Positions 1 through 7,964 of a stretch of DNA of 64,000 nt are shown here, piece after piece (within the stretch, counting starts at the first letter, position 1; every line of letters begins with the position of its first letter). The notes under the pieces are model-generated. The model worked only from the letters and a program-made list of their open reading frames with translations, had not been told where the DNA came from and searched no databases. The translations under genes and the position numbers were made by a program. Origin of the DNA: Vulgatibacter incomptus. Its GTDB lineage: Bacteria; Myxococcota; Myxococcia; Myxococcales; Vulgatibacteraceae. The DNA lies in NCBI RefSeq assembly GCF_001263175.1, contig NZ_CP012332.1:3926220-3990219 (forward strand), in the 5' to 3' direction.

Positions 1-261
1 GTGAACAAGAACCCCGGGCCGACCGACCTCATGGTGGAGGTCTCGGCCCCGTTGGAAGCGAGCTTCACGCTGCCCCACCACAAGGTGCACCTCGAGTCCC
101 TGGAGAGCTTCCGCTTGCCGATCTTCGTGAGCGTCCCGCGCGAAGGCTTCCCCGGCGCCTTCGAGGTCCGGATCGACGTGGAGGACGGCGCCTCCGGCAA
201 GCGCAGGGCGATCGAGGCGCGCTTCCTTGGGCCCGCCCCGTCGCATAAGGAAGGCACATGA
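1..261 (+). CDS. ccoG: CcoG/FixG cytochrome c oxidase accessory protein, C-terminal fragment
   Basis: The window opens inside this gene, so the GTG at base 1 is simply the edge and not a supported start. The visible 86 residues match the Ig-like C-terminal domain of CcoG (FixG), a membrane ferredoxin-like protein that helps mature the copper centre of cbb3 cytochrome oxidases. Seen directly: a beta-rich stretch ending in the typical F-x-GP close (FLGP) shortly before the stop. The ferredoxin-type cysteines lie upstream of the window. The stop overlaps the start of the next small ORF (ATGA), so this is the distal end of a cco-type operon. The family call rests on a short domain and is moderately sure. 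Confidence 0.6.
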   Translation: MNKNPGPTDLMVEVSAPLEASFTLPHHKVHLESLESFRLPIFVSVPREGFPGAFEVRIDVEDGASGKRRAIEARFLGPAPSHKEGT

Positions 262-389
262 AACGGTTCCTCGCCGATCGACCCTGGCTCTTCGTGGTCG
301 TGCTCCTCGCGATCTTCGTCGCCGCCAACCTCGCCGTTCTCGTCGCTGCCCAGCTCTCGCACGGGCCGGATGTGATCCATGCTCCCTGA
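258..389 (+). CDS. Small single-helix membrane protein of the cco region
   Basis: A 43-residue ORF starting MKRFLADRPWLFVVV has one hydrophobic helix (residues about 10-31) and a short polar tail. Its ATG overlaps the ccoG stop as ATGA, and its end overlaps the hemN start by 11 bases, so translational coupling on both sides supports it as a real gene. Short one-helix proteins such as CcoS and CcoQ are common in cbb3 oxidase operons, but the sequence is not specific enough to name it. It could be an assembly or stability subunit, which is inference from position only. Confidence 0.55.
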   Translation: MKRFLADRPWLFVVVLLAIFVAANLAVLVAAQLSHGPDVIHAP

Positions 390-1776
390 AAACCGGATGG
401 CCGAGCTCGTCGCACGCCACGACAAGCCGGGACCCCGCTACACCAGCTACCCCACCGTGCCGGCGTGGACCGACGCCTTCGGCCCCGACGACTTCGCGGC
501 CAAGCTCGAGGAGGCCGGCGCCGCGGGCGACGAGCTCCCGCTCTCGCTCTACGTGCACCTCCCGTTCTGCCGGGAGCTCTGCACCTACTGCGGCTGCAAC
601 GTCGTCATCTCCAGCAATCGCGACAAACACGAAGAGTACGTCGAGGTGGTGCGGGCCGAGCTCGACCTGGCGGCCGATCGCCTCGGGCGCCGCAACCGGC
701 TCCTGCAGCTCCACTACGGCGGCGGCACGCCCACGAGCCTCGACGAGGCCCTCCTCGTGCGCCTCTGGGACAAGATCACGGAGCGCTTCGAGGTGCGGCG
801 CGACGCCGAGGTGGCCATCGAGGTCGATCCGGTGGTCACGAGCCGTGAACAGCTCGCGCTCCTCCGCGGCATGGGCTTCAACCGGCTGTCGCTAGGGGTG
901 CAGGACTTCACACCCGAGGTGCAGAGGGCGGTGAACCGGCTCCAGACCGTGGAGGAGACGGAGAAGCTGGTCGAGTACGCGCGGAAGCTCGGCTACCGGG
1001 GCATCAACTTCGACCTGATCTACGGTTTGCCGCACCAGCGGATGGAGACCTTCGCGCGCTCGATCGAGGAGGTGATCCGCCTGGCGCCCGACCGGGTGGC
1101 GATCTTCTCCTACGCACACGTTCCGGATCTTCGGCCCCATCAGCGCAAGATCGACGAGGGGACGCTCCCGGCAGGGCCCGAGAAGCTCGCGCTCTTCCAG
1201 CACGCGCGGGAGCGGCTCCTCGCCGAGGGCTACGTGGCGATCGGCATGGATCACTTCGCGCGGAAGGACGACGAGCTCGCGCTGGCCCAGGCCGAGCGAC
1301 GCCTCTCGCGGAGCTTCCAGGGCTACACCGTGAGGCCCGCGCCGGACATCGTCGCGGTCGGAGCCACGGCCATCTCGGACCTGCGGGGCTCGTACGCGCA
1401 GAACGTGCGGCCGCTGGGCGCTTACTACGAGGCGATCCGCGCCGGCCGCTTCGCTACCGAGAAGGGCGCGTGGCTCGAGCGGGACGACCTCCTGCGCCGG
1501 GACGCGATCACGCAGCTCATGTGCAACTTCCACCTCGACCTGGGCGCCCTCGGCGAGAAGCACGGCGTGGACGCAGCGCGGGAGCTCTCGAGCTCCCTCG
1601 AGGCGCTTCGGCCCCTCGAGGAGGATGGCCTCGTCCGCCGGCTCCCTGGTGCGGTGGAGGTGACGCCGGACGGACAGCCCTTCGTGCGCGCGGCGGCGAT
1701 GGCCTTCGACGCGTGGCTCGGGCGGCTGCCTCCGACCCGCAAGGGAAAGCTGCCGGTCTTCTCTCGGACGATCTGA
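379..1776 (+). CDS. hemN: Oxygen-independent coproporphyrinogen III oxidase (radical SAM)
   Basis: A 465-residue protein, the usual length for HemN, which oxidatively decarboxylates coproporphyrinogen III to protoporphyrinogen IX without oxygen in haem synthesis. The radical-SAM cluster motif CxxxCxxCxC is at residues 64, 68, 71 and 73, and GGGTPT (114-119) is the SAM-binding loop. The N-terminal RYTSYPT segment is typical of true HemN, as distinct from HemW. It starts at ATG 379, overlapping the small membrane ORF, so it probably shares a transcript with ccoG. Pairing haem synthesis with a cbb3-type oxidase factor suggests a microaerobic or anaerobic respiration module. Confidence 0.93.
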   Translation: MLPENRMAELVARHDKPGPRYTSYPTVPAWTDAFGPDDFAAKLEEAGAAGDELPLSLYVHLPFCRELCTYCGCNVVISSNRDKHEEYVEVVRAELDLAADRLGRRNRLLQLHYGGGTPTSLDEALLVRLWDKITERFEVRRDAEVAIEVDPVVTSREQLALLRGMGFNRLSLGVQDFTPEVQRAVNRLQTVEETEKLVEYARKLGYRGINFDLIYGLPHQRMETFARSIEEVIRLAPDRVAIFSYAHVPDLRPHQRKIDEGTLPAGPEKLALFQHARERLLAEGYVAIGMDHFARKDDELALAQAERRLSRSFQGYTVRPAPDIVAVGATAISDLRGSYAQNVRPLGAYYEAIRAGRFATEKGAWLERDDLLRRDAITQLMCNFHLDLGALGEKHGVDAARELSSSLEALRPLEEDGLVRRLPGAVEVTPDGQPFVRAAAMAFDAWLGRLPPTRKGKLPVFSRTI

Positions 1777-1794
1777 AGGCCGAGCCCAGCGCTG

Positions 1795-1818
1795 GGTCGA
1801 ACGCCGGGCGCTTCGACC
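1795..1818. terminator. Hairpin between convergent hemN and fliT-like genes
   Basis: GGTCGAA (1795-1801) and TTCGACC (1812-1818) form a perfect 7-bp stem around a GC-rich 10-base loop. A second palindrome, CCCAGCGCTGGG, lies at 1785-1796. The hairpin fills the 43-base gap between two convergent genes, where a bidirectional terminator is expected. There is no T tract on either side, so Rho-independent activity is uncertain. Confidence 0.45.
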
Positions 1819-1819
1819 G

Positions 1820-2092
1820 TCAGCGGGCGTAGGCCGCGTGGGCGCGGCTCGATGCGCCGGCGCGCTCCAGCTCGAGGCGCAGCTCGTCCCGGAGGGGCTG
1901 CGCGGCCTCGATGCAGGCGGAGACCAGCGCCGAGGCTTCGGCGACCCGGTCGGCCGGGATCGAACTGCCGCTGGCCTGGAGGGCCTCACAGTGCTCCCAG
2001 GCCAGGGAGGCGAAGTGCGAGGCCTCGAGGGCGTCGCCCCGTGCGAGCGCGGCCCTCGTGGCCTCCAGCGTCTCCGCCAGTTCGTGCGTCAT
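1820..2092 (-). CDS. FliT-like small flagellar protein (putative chaperone)
   Basis: A 90-residue, mostly alpha-helical, Glu/Ala-rich protein beginning MTHELAETLEATRAAL. Its ATG overlaps the fliS stop (ATGA), so it is the last gene of the fliC-fliD-fliS operon. That is the position of FliT, the chaperone for the filament cap protein FliD, in many flagellated bacteria. The sequence has no diagnostic motif that can be recognised by eye, so the call rests on size, helix content and context. It may be a lineage-specific flagellar helper. Confidence 0.5.
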   Translation of the reverse strand: MTHELAETLEATRAALARGDALEASHFASLAWEHCEALQASGSSIPADRVAEASALVSACIEAAQPLRDELRLELERAGASSRAHAAYAR

Positions 2093-2463
2093 CGCGCGCG
2101 TACCTGGGCCACCGCCTGCCCGAAGGCGTCGGCGATGGGAGCGAGGGTCTCCTCCGCCTCCCGAGCGTAGGCCGGATCGCCGGAGGAGATGGCGCGGGTG
2201 AGCCGCGTGGCCACGTAGACGTAGAGGGCGGAGAGCTGTTCGCAGATCTCGGGGGCGCGGTCGTGATCGAGGGAGCCACGGAGCTCGAGGACGATCTCGC
2301 TCGCCCGCTCGAGGGCGTCGGCGGCCTTGCCGCGCTGCCCCTGCTCCAGCTCGGCGGCGCCGCGGCGGATCCGCGCGAGGGCGCCCTCGAAGAGCAGGAG
2401 CATGATCCGCTCCGGATCGGCGGTCTGGGCCTGGGTGCGGTTGTAGATCGCGGCGGCGTTCAT
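2089..2463 (-). CDS. fliS: Flagellin export chaperone FliS
   Basis: A 124-residue helical protein that binds the C-terminal tail of flagellin in the cytosol, prevents premature polymerisation and delivers it to FlhA. Family landmarks are the AAAIYNRTQAQTADPERI start, in which the Tyr and the Q-T/P-E pattern are typical, followed by LLLFEGALARI and the C-terminal ETLAPIADAF region. ATG 2463 overlaps the fliD stop, showing coupling within the fliC-fliD-fliS-fliT-like order. Confidence 0.9.
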   Translation of the reverse strand: MNAAAIYNRTQAQTADPERIMLLLFEGALARIRRGAAELEQGQRGKAADALERASEIVLELRGSLDHDRAPEICEQLSALYVYVATRLTRAISSGDPAYAREAEETLAPIADAFGQAVAQVRAR

Positions 2464-3821
2464 TTCTTCTCCCGGGCCTTCTCGAGCGCGTCGAGGTAGT
2501 TCTTCGTGTTGCCGAGCTTGGAGAGGGTCTCTTCGAGGGCGGTGAAGCGGCGCATCAGGCCTTCCCGGAACTTCTCGATGTGCGCCTGCTTGGCCTCGAC
2601 GTCCTCGTCCATCCGCTTGATCGTGGCCTCGAGGCCGGACTTCCGGTCGACGAGGAGGCCGTCCTTGCTGTTGGTGTAGCGCTTGACCAGGGCCTGGATC
2701 GCCGAGTCGAGGCCGTTCTCGCCCCGGAAGAGGCGATCGAGCGCGGAGGGATCGCGGGCGAGCGCCTCGTCCATCGCGGCGCCGTCGACCGAGAGGAGGC
2801 CGTCGCGTCCGAGGGCGATGCCGGCCTCGGAGAGGGTCTTCAGGCCGCCGCCCGGGATGAGCATGGAGAGGAGGCCCTGGAGGTCCATCTCCAGGTTCCT
2901 GGCGACGGAGTCGCCCGAGAGCGGCCCGGCGGCGAGCTCGGTCGCGTAGGTCTGCCTGCGGACCATCGACGCGATCGCGTTGTAGGCGTCGACGAAGGCC
3001 TGTACCCGGCTGCGCGTCCCGTCGCGATCGTCCTGGAGGGACAGCGTCTCGGGGGCGGAGCTCTGCGCCTTGAGCTCGAGGCGCACGCCAGGGAGCAGAT
3101 CGTCGATCCGGTTGCTCGTGCGCTCGATCGCGAGGTCGTCGAGGGTGAAGCGGGCGTTCTGTGCGGAGGCGCGGACCTCCACGTTCGCCGTGGGATCGTC
3201 GGGGTCGTCGCCGAAGAGCGCGGCGCCGGTGGATCCGGTGAGGGTCTGGCGGATCACCAAGGCCGAGTCGGGAGCGGCGTCGATCGGGTGGCCCGAATCC
3301 CGGTTCGAGATCGAGAGGTGGGCCCGCCTGCCATCGAAGATCACCGTCGCGGACACGGGCGCGCCGGAGGCCGCGATGGCGGCGGCGACGTCGGCGAGGG
3401 TCGCGCCCTCGGCGATGTCGACGCCGAAGCTCTGGCCCTGCACCTCGAGGTCGAGACGGCCCGCGCGAACCTTTGCGTCCGCGTCGGCGAAGGTGGCGGA
3501 CGTGGTCCGCGCCACGGTGGCCAGGGATTGGACCGCGATGGAGTAGTTGCCGGGAGACGCGCCGGTGGTCGCGGTGGCCGTGAACGCGCTGTTGGTGCTG
3601 GCGACCTTCACTGAGCGGACCCCGTCTCGGGCCATCGAGTGGGTCGTGTTTCCGAAGGTGGAGAGTCGCGAGAGGAGATCGCCGAAGGCGGAGACCTGGA
3701 CCTTCAGCGCCGACTTGCGCTGCTGGATCAGCGCGATCGGCCGCGACTCCAGCGAGACCATCTTGTCGATGATGAGCTGCGAGTCGATCCCGGAGATCAG
3801 CCCGCCGACGAAGTTCGCCAT
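2460..3821 (-). CDS. fliD: Flagellar filament cap protein FliD
   Basis: A 453-residue hook-associated protein 2, the cap at the filament tip that folds and inserts incoming flagellin. The N-terminal segment MANFVGGLISGIDSQLII contains the conserved GLxSGxD pattern of FliD. The C-terminal quarter is a long coiled coil (KLNT-type LSKLGNTKNYLDALEKA end). It lies 72 bases downstream of fliC behind a strong hairpin, so its expression may depend on read-through. The length is normal for a FliD with one central domain set. Confidence 0.93.
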   Translation of the reverse strand: MANFVGGLISGIDSQLIIDKMVSLESRPIALIQQRKSALKVQVSAFGDLLSRLSTFGNTTHSMARDGVRSVKVASTNSAFTATATTGASPGNYSIAVQSLATVARTTSATFADADAKVRAGRLDLEVQGQSFGVDIAEGATLADVAAAIAASGAPVSATVIFDGRRAHLSISNRDSGHPIDAAPDSALVIRQTLTGSTGAALFGDDPDDPTANVEVRASAQNARFTLDDLAIERTSNRIDDLLPGVRLELKAQSSAPETLSLQDDRDGTRSRVQAFVDAYNAIASMVRRQTYATELAAGPLSGDSVARNLEMDLQGLLSMLIPGGGLKTLSEAGIALGRDGLLSVDGAAMDEALARDPSALDRLFRGENGLDSAIQALVKRYTNSKDGLLVDRKSGLEATIKRMDEDVEAKQAHIEKFREGLMRRFTALEETLSKLGNTKNYLDALEKAREKK

Positions 3822-3846
3822 CTCGCCTCGGTCCTTGTGCGAAGGG

Positions 3847-3876
3847 GCCGGGAGGAGCGTTCATCCTCCTCCCGGC
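3847..3876 (-). terminator. Strong hairpin between fliC and fliD (attenuator or 3' stabiliser)
   Basis: GCCGGGAGGA (3847-3856) pairs perfectly with TCCTCCCGGC (3867-3876) around a 10-base loop, just downstream of the flagellin stop at 3894. It is followed on the minus strand by CCCCTTCGC and not by a T run. A hairpin here would let flagellin mRNA outnumber fliD mRNA by partial termination or 3' protection. The stem is seen; the role is inference. Confidence 0.5.
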
Positions 3877-3893
3877 GGGTTCAGCGAAACGCT

Positions 3894-4766
3894 TTAGCCG
3901 AGGAGCTTCAGCGCCATCTGCGGCATCTGGTTCGCCTGGGCGAGGACGGAGACGCCGGCCTGCATGAGGATCTGCGCCTTCGTCATCTCGGCGGTCTCGG
4001 CGGCAACGTCGGCGTCGCGGATCCGGCTCTCGGAGGCCGAGAGGTTCTCCGCGGTGACGTTGATGTTCTCGATGGCGTGATCGAGGCGGTTCTGGGCGGC
4101 GCCGAGGGTCGCACGCATGTCGCTGACCGAGTTGATCGCGGCCTTGATCCCGTCGATGAGCGCGGACGCGTCGTCGGCGGTTGCTCCGGAGTCCGGATCC
4201 GTCGGGTCGAAGTCGGCGGCGGCGTCGAGGAGGTCCTGGATGGCGTCGTCCAGGTCGGAGGCGAACTCATCCATCTTGATGCTCTTGAAGTCGACGCCCA
4301 GCTTGTCGTCCTTGCCGGTGCCGATCTGGAACTCGATCGTCTTGTCCTCGCCGAGCATCTTCACGCCGTTGAAGTTCACGCGATCGGCGATGGAGGTGAT
4401 TTCGGCCCGAAGGTCGCCGACCTCCTTCGCGATCAGGCCGCGGTTTTCGTTGGAGAGCGTGGCGTTCGACGCCTGCAGCGCGAGCGTGTTCATGCGCTGC
4501 AGCATCGAGTGGACTTCCTGGAGCGCGCCTTCGGCCGTCTGGATGAAGGAGATGCCATCCTGCGCGTTGCGCGAGGCCTGGTTGAGGCCCGAGATCTGCG
4601 AGCGGAGCACCTCGCTGATGGCGAGGCCGGCGGCGTCGTCGCCCGCCTTGGTGATCCGGTAGCCCGAGGAGAGCTTGGCGAGGCTGGTGTTGAGGGTGTT
4701 CTGGGTGGAGTAGAGGTTTCGCTGGGCGTTCAGCGAGCCCACGTTGGTACGGATGCTCATCGTCAT
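3894..4766 (-). CDS. fliC: Flagellin
   Basis: A 290-residue flagellin, the filament subunit. The N-terminal D0/D1 segment (MSIRTNVGSLNAQRNL, then LSSGYRITKAGDDAAGLAIS) and the C-terminal D1/D0 segment (ending NQMPQMALKLLG) are canonical. The central part is short and Asp/Ala-rich (about residues 165-205), so there is little or no exposed D2/D3. Two ATGs lie six bases apart; the upstream one (4766) is chosen because AAGGAG at 4781-4776 is nine bases before it. A possible sigma-28 element lies at 4838-4811 inside the end of the upstream gene. This is the only flagellin in the window. Confidence 0.96.
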   Translation of the reverse strand: MTMSIRTNVGSLNAQRNLYSTQNTLNTSLAKLSSGYRITKAGDDAAGLAISEVLRSQISGLNQASRNAQDGISFIQTAEGALQEVHSMLQRMNTLALQASNATLSNENRGLIAKEVGDLRAEITSIADRVNFNGVKMLGEDKTIEFQIGTGKDDKLGVDFKSIKMDEFASDLDDAIQDLLDAAADFDPTDPDSGATADDASALIDGIKAAINSVSDMRATLGAAQNRLDHAIENINVTAENLSASESRIRDADVAAETAEMTKAQILMQAGVSVLAQANQMPQMALKLLG

Positions 4767-4775
4767 GGGAAGGAT

Positions 4776-4781
4776 CTCCTT
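4776..4781 (-). promoter_or_regulatory. Shine-Dalgarno site deciding the fliC start
   Basis: AAGGAG lies nine bases upstream of ATG 4766 and fifteen upstream of the alternative ATG 4760. This favours a protein starting MTMSIRT. Confidence 0.6.
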
Positions 4782-4810
4782 GCGGCACGCGAGGGGCGCC
4801 GCCTCCCCTC

Positions 4811-4838
4811 TCTTCGGTACGGACCCGCGGACGGTTAA
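4811..4838 (-). promoter_or_regulatory. Candidate sigma-28 (FliA) promoter for fliC
   Basis: On the minus strand TTAA (4838-4835), a 16-base spacer and ACCGAAGA (4818-4811) resemble the FliA consensus TAAA-N15-GCCGATAA (5 of 8 in the -10). It lies about 45 bases before the flagellin start, immediately at the stop of the upstream gene, where a separate flagellin promoter would be expected. The match is partial and was found by eye. Confidence 0.35.
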
Positions 4839-7072
4839 GGGCGGATCATCCGGCGCATGTGGAGCAGCAGCCGGCGCAGCACCACCGAGCGGGCGTAGAG
4901 GAGCTCGAGGCCCGATGCCGGCGCTCCGCGGAGCCGGACGTCGAAGGCGTGGAAGCGCATCGCCGGAAAGGAGGTCGTCGGCCAGACGGAGAGCAGCGCC
5001 GTAGCCGCTCCTGCCCACCGGAGCGCGCCGCCCCTGCCGAAGCGCTCGCCGAGCAGCGTGAGACGGAGGTCATGGAGGAGCTCGCCCTCGACGCCGACGG
5101 CGACGGGTTCGGTCTCTGGAGGCGCCGCGGTCATCGCGCGCCTCGCGCCGGAGACGCGCACGGTAAGGACCGTGGGCTCCCGTGCGCTCCGTAGGAGCTC
5201 GCGCGCTTCGGCGAGGTGCGCCTCGAGGCGGGAGGGGTGGACCTCCTCACGGACGCGGAAGCCGCGCGAGTCGGCGTAGATCAGCGTCGCCAGGGGTGCG
5301 CCGTCGTCGAGGACGAGGCAGTCGACGGTGCCGCGTGGCGGGAGCCCCACGTGGCCGCCGGCGGCGCCCAGGTCGGGTGCCTCCGGATCCGGGACGTAGC
5401 GGCGGGGCCTCGAGAGGAAGGCTCGCAGCCCGTATCGCCGGGGCGTGCCGCCGTGGCGGAGGAGCACGCTGCCGCCCACTTCGGCGGCGAGGGGCGTCTC
5501 CGCTCCTGCCCTCGCGGCGAGGCGGGCGAGCCGCGACGCGGCCGGCTCCGCGGTCGCGTCCTCGGCGAGGATCTCGACCTGCCTGCCGCTGCTGGCGTCG
5601 GCGATCACGCGGCGCACCGCTTCTCCGGCGAGGAGGCGGCGCGCGGTGGGGCGGTGCTTCGGGGAGAGGGCGACGGCGAGAGGATTGCGCAGGCTGTTGC
5701 GGCGTCGCGGGCCGCGGTTGAGGGGATCGAGCGGCGGTCCTTCGAAGGCGTGGACGCCGATCGAGAGCAGGAAGGTGCGGCGCTGTACGGCGCGCTCGAG
5801 CCGGCGGGCGATCCCGGGCCAGGGCGGGTCGAGGCGCGGCGCGAGGCTGCCGTCCGCACGTCCCAGGATCGCGAGCCCGCGGACGAGGGCGGTCTCGAGG
5901 GGGCCCGCCGCCTCGCCGCCGCCGAGCTCGATCAGCTCCTCGAGGCCGAGGCGGCCGCTCCCGGCGGCGGCGACGTCGAAGGCCGTCTCGAGGAAGGCGG
6001 GGAGCCCCCTCGGCGTGAGGAACGCGCGGCGAAAGCGCTCCCGGAGCCCGCGGCTCCCGGCGAGAGGGTGGCGCCGGACCGCCCCGGCAGCCGTCACGGT
6101 GAGCGAGCGACCGAGTGTGACGATGGATCTCACATCGTCATGGCCGTCGGCCGATCCGCCGACGGTCGGCATGCTCCAGTCGGCGAATGATCGAGCATCG
6201 GAGCTGCCCGCACCCACTAGGGCCTGAATGCGTGACTCCGCCGGGCTGGCATCGAGCCACCTCGCGGCGGCCCTTCGGCTGGCCGGCACCGATCCGGCGA
6301 GCCGCACCGCCTCGAGGGGGAGCATGCCGGCGAGCGTCCAGCGGGACACCCAGACCGCGCAGAAGAGCTCGGGATCGGAGAGGGTCGCCGCGGATTTTCC
6401 TGGCCCGCGGGAGCGCAGGAGCGCCATCGGCGACGACGTGGACGCGCCCGCCTGGAGCATCATCAACGACGCCGCCACGAGCCGCGACGGCGCGTGGTCG
6501 ATGAGGGCCGCGATCGCGTCGGCGGAGTCCACCGTCAGCGAGTCGAAGGAATCGCCCGGAAGCCCGCCGGCGAGGAGGCCGCCGAAGAGCAGCAACCTCA
6601 AGGCGAAGAGCTCGCCGTCCAGCGACGGCTCGGCGATGCGGATGGTCGCCGCCACGCCGTTGCGCTGCATCAGGCCCTGTGCGTATCGGCACCGCTGCCG
6701 GACGGCCTCCAGCTCGTGCTGGCGGGCGTCGGGGATCGGCAGGACCACGAGCTCGACGCCTCCCTGCACGGGGAAGGCGACGAGAGAGCGAATCGTCCGC
6801 CTCGCGCGCTGGGTGCCGGTGGGCGCCGGGAGTCCGAACGTGCGACCGATGGCGATCCACGAGCGCCGCGCCGAGTGGCCCTCCACGCCGGGAGGCTCGC
6901 CGCGCAGCTCGGGGGTCGGATAGCTCGCGTGGAAGAGGGACGGCAGGAGGCGCAGCATGCGCCTGCCGCGCAGGGGCATGCCGGCGAGGATCCGCCGCAT
7001 CCGCCAACGGAGGAGCGCCCGGACCGGGCGCGGGTCTGCAGCGCGCGATCCCTCATGAACGGCCGCCCTCAC
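4835..7072 (-). CDS. Class I adenylate-cyclase-like protein, probably catalytically inactive, in the flagellar operon
   Basis: A 745-residue protein with no known flagellar counterpart. By-eye comparison with remembered landmarks of E. coli CyaA (class I cyclase) gives three matches in the same order. These are LLPSLFH followed by PPGVEG (residues 42-65; CyaA LLPTLLH...PKGI), a QRCRYAQGLMQRNGVAATI stretch (127-145; CyaA QRKC...SLGVEVSF), and near the C-terminus IYADSRGFRVREEV (CyaA IYILDESNRVEVYH). Between the first two, the catalytic Gly-Ser and Asp-Leu-Asp appear replaced; GVE stands where DLD is expected. The GTG start at 7072 overlaps the flgL stop (GTGA), and fliC follows 68 bases later. 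Function is unknown; a nucleotide-independent regulatory or scaffold role is speculation. Confidence 0.5.
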   Translation of the reverse strand: MRAAVHEGSRAADPRPVRALLRWRMRRILAGMPLRGRRMLRLLPSLFHASYPTPELRGEPPGVEGHSARRSWIAIGRTFGLPAPTGTQRARRTIRSLVAFPVQGGVELVVLPIPDARQHELEAVRQRCRYAQGLMQRNGVAATIRIAEPSLDGELFALRLLLFGGLLAGGLPGDSFDSLTVDSADAIAALIDHAPSRLVAASLMMLQAGASTSSPMALLRSRGPGKSAATLSDPELFCAVWVSRWTLAGMLPLEAVRLAGSVPASRRAAARWLDASPAESRIQALVGAGSSDARSFADWSMPTVGGSADGHDDVRSIVTLGRSLTVTAAGAVRRHPLAGSRGLRERFRRAFLTPRGLPAFLETAFDVAAAGSGRLGLEELIELGGGEAAGPLETALVRGLAILGRADGSLAPRLDPPWPGIARRLERAVQRRTFLLSIGVHAFEGPPLDPLNRGPRRRNSLRNPLAVALSPKHRPTARRLLAGEAVRRVIADASSGRQVEILAEDATAEPAASRLARLAARAGAETPLAAEVGGSVLLRHGGTPRRYGLRAFLSRPRRYVPDPEAPDLGAAGGHVGLPPRGTVDCLVLDDGAPLATLIYADSRGFRVREEVHPSRLEAHLAEARELLRSAREPTVLTVRVSGARRAMTAAPPETEPVAVGVEGELLHDLRLTLLGERFGRGGALRWAGAATALLSVWPTTSFPAMRFHAFDVRLRGAPASGLELLYARSVVLRRLLLHMRRMIRP

Positions 7073-7953
7073 CTCAGCTTGTCGAGGAGGGAGAGGCGGA
7101 AGCTCTGTGCGGCGACGGTGAGGGCCGCGTCGAGCGCGTGCTGGGCGAGGGCGAGGCGGCTCGCGGCGTCGATGGGATCGGCGTCGGCCATGCGGCCCAC
7201 GTCGATCGTCGCGGCGCTCTCGCCCGCCTTCGCGGCGTCGACCGAGGACGCGAGCACGTTCATCAGGCCGCCGGCGCTGGCGCGTCCCGACGCGACCTGC
7301 GCGATCGCCTTCGGATAGTCGTCGAGGCCGGCGCGGATCGCCGGGACGTCGTCGGCCGCCAGGGCCGCGGCGAGGTCGCGGAGCACGGCGAAGACGTCGA
7401 TGCCTCCGGCGGTGCCGTTCACCACCTGATCGGCGCGGATCGAGGTGTCGAGGAAGATGCCGGGGGCGACCTCGAGGGAGCGGACGCCCGTGTCTCCGAC
7501 GAAGTTGCCGTCGACGTCCCAGGCCGGCGACGCGCTCTGATCGCCCGCGAAGACGTAGCGGTTGCCGACCTTCACGTTCAACGCGGCGGCGGCGCCGCGG
7601 ATCATCGCCTCGACCTCGAGGCCCGCGGCCCTGCGGCCCTCGGCGGAGGCGGAGTCGTTGGACGCCTGGATGGCGATCTGCTGGGCGCGGACGAGGATCG
7701 TCCCCAGCTCGCCGAGGGCGGCGTCCGCCTGGCCCAGCTCGTCCAGGGCCCGCTCGCCGTTGCGGGCGATGGAGGCGAAGCGCTCCGCCTGGGCCTTGCC
7801 CATCACGACGCCGCCGGAGGCCACGGCGTCGTCGCTCGGATGGAAGATCCGGGCGCCGGACGCAGACTCCCGGGCCGCGCGCTCCACTTGCTCGGCTGCG
7901 CGGCCCGTGGTGGTGAGGCCGCGCTCGAAGATCATTCGTTCGGTCACGCGCAC
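7069..7953 (-). CDS. flgL: Hook-filament junction protein FlgL (HAP3)
   Basis: A 294-residue flagellin-like protein that forms the upper of the two rings joining hook and filament. The N-terminus MRVTERMIFERGL with SGARIFHPSDDAVASGG matches the FlgL/flagellin D0-D1 pattern. NVKVGNRYVFAGDQ is the typical FlgL mid-region motif, and the C-terminus is helical (QSFRLSLLDKLR). It lies 11 bases after flgK and is coupled by GTGA overlap to the following cyclase-like gene. The length is normal. Confidence 0.93.
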   Translation of the reverse strand: MRVTERMIFERGLTTTGRAAEQVERAARESASGARIFHPSDDAVASGGVVMGKAQAERFASIARNGERALDELGQADAALGELGTILVRAQQIAIQASNDSASAEGRRAAGLEVEAMIRGAAAALNVKVGNRYVFAGDQSASPAWDVDGNFVGDTGVRSLEVAPGIFLDTSIRADQVVNGTAGGIDVFAVLRDLAAALAADDVPAIRAGLDDYPKAIAQVASGRASAGGLMNVLASSVDAAKAGESAATIDVGRMADADPIDAASRLALAQHALDAALTVAAQSFRLSLLDKLR

Positions 7954-7964
7954 GATGGCTGGTC

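Noticed and set aside
2089-3864. A long minus-strand frame covering fliD and fliS
   Set aside because: Its N-terminal part is Arg/Pro-rich noise overlapping fliD; only the final 124 residues are a real protein (FliS).
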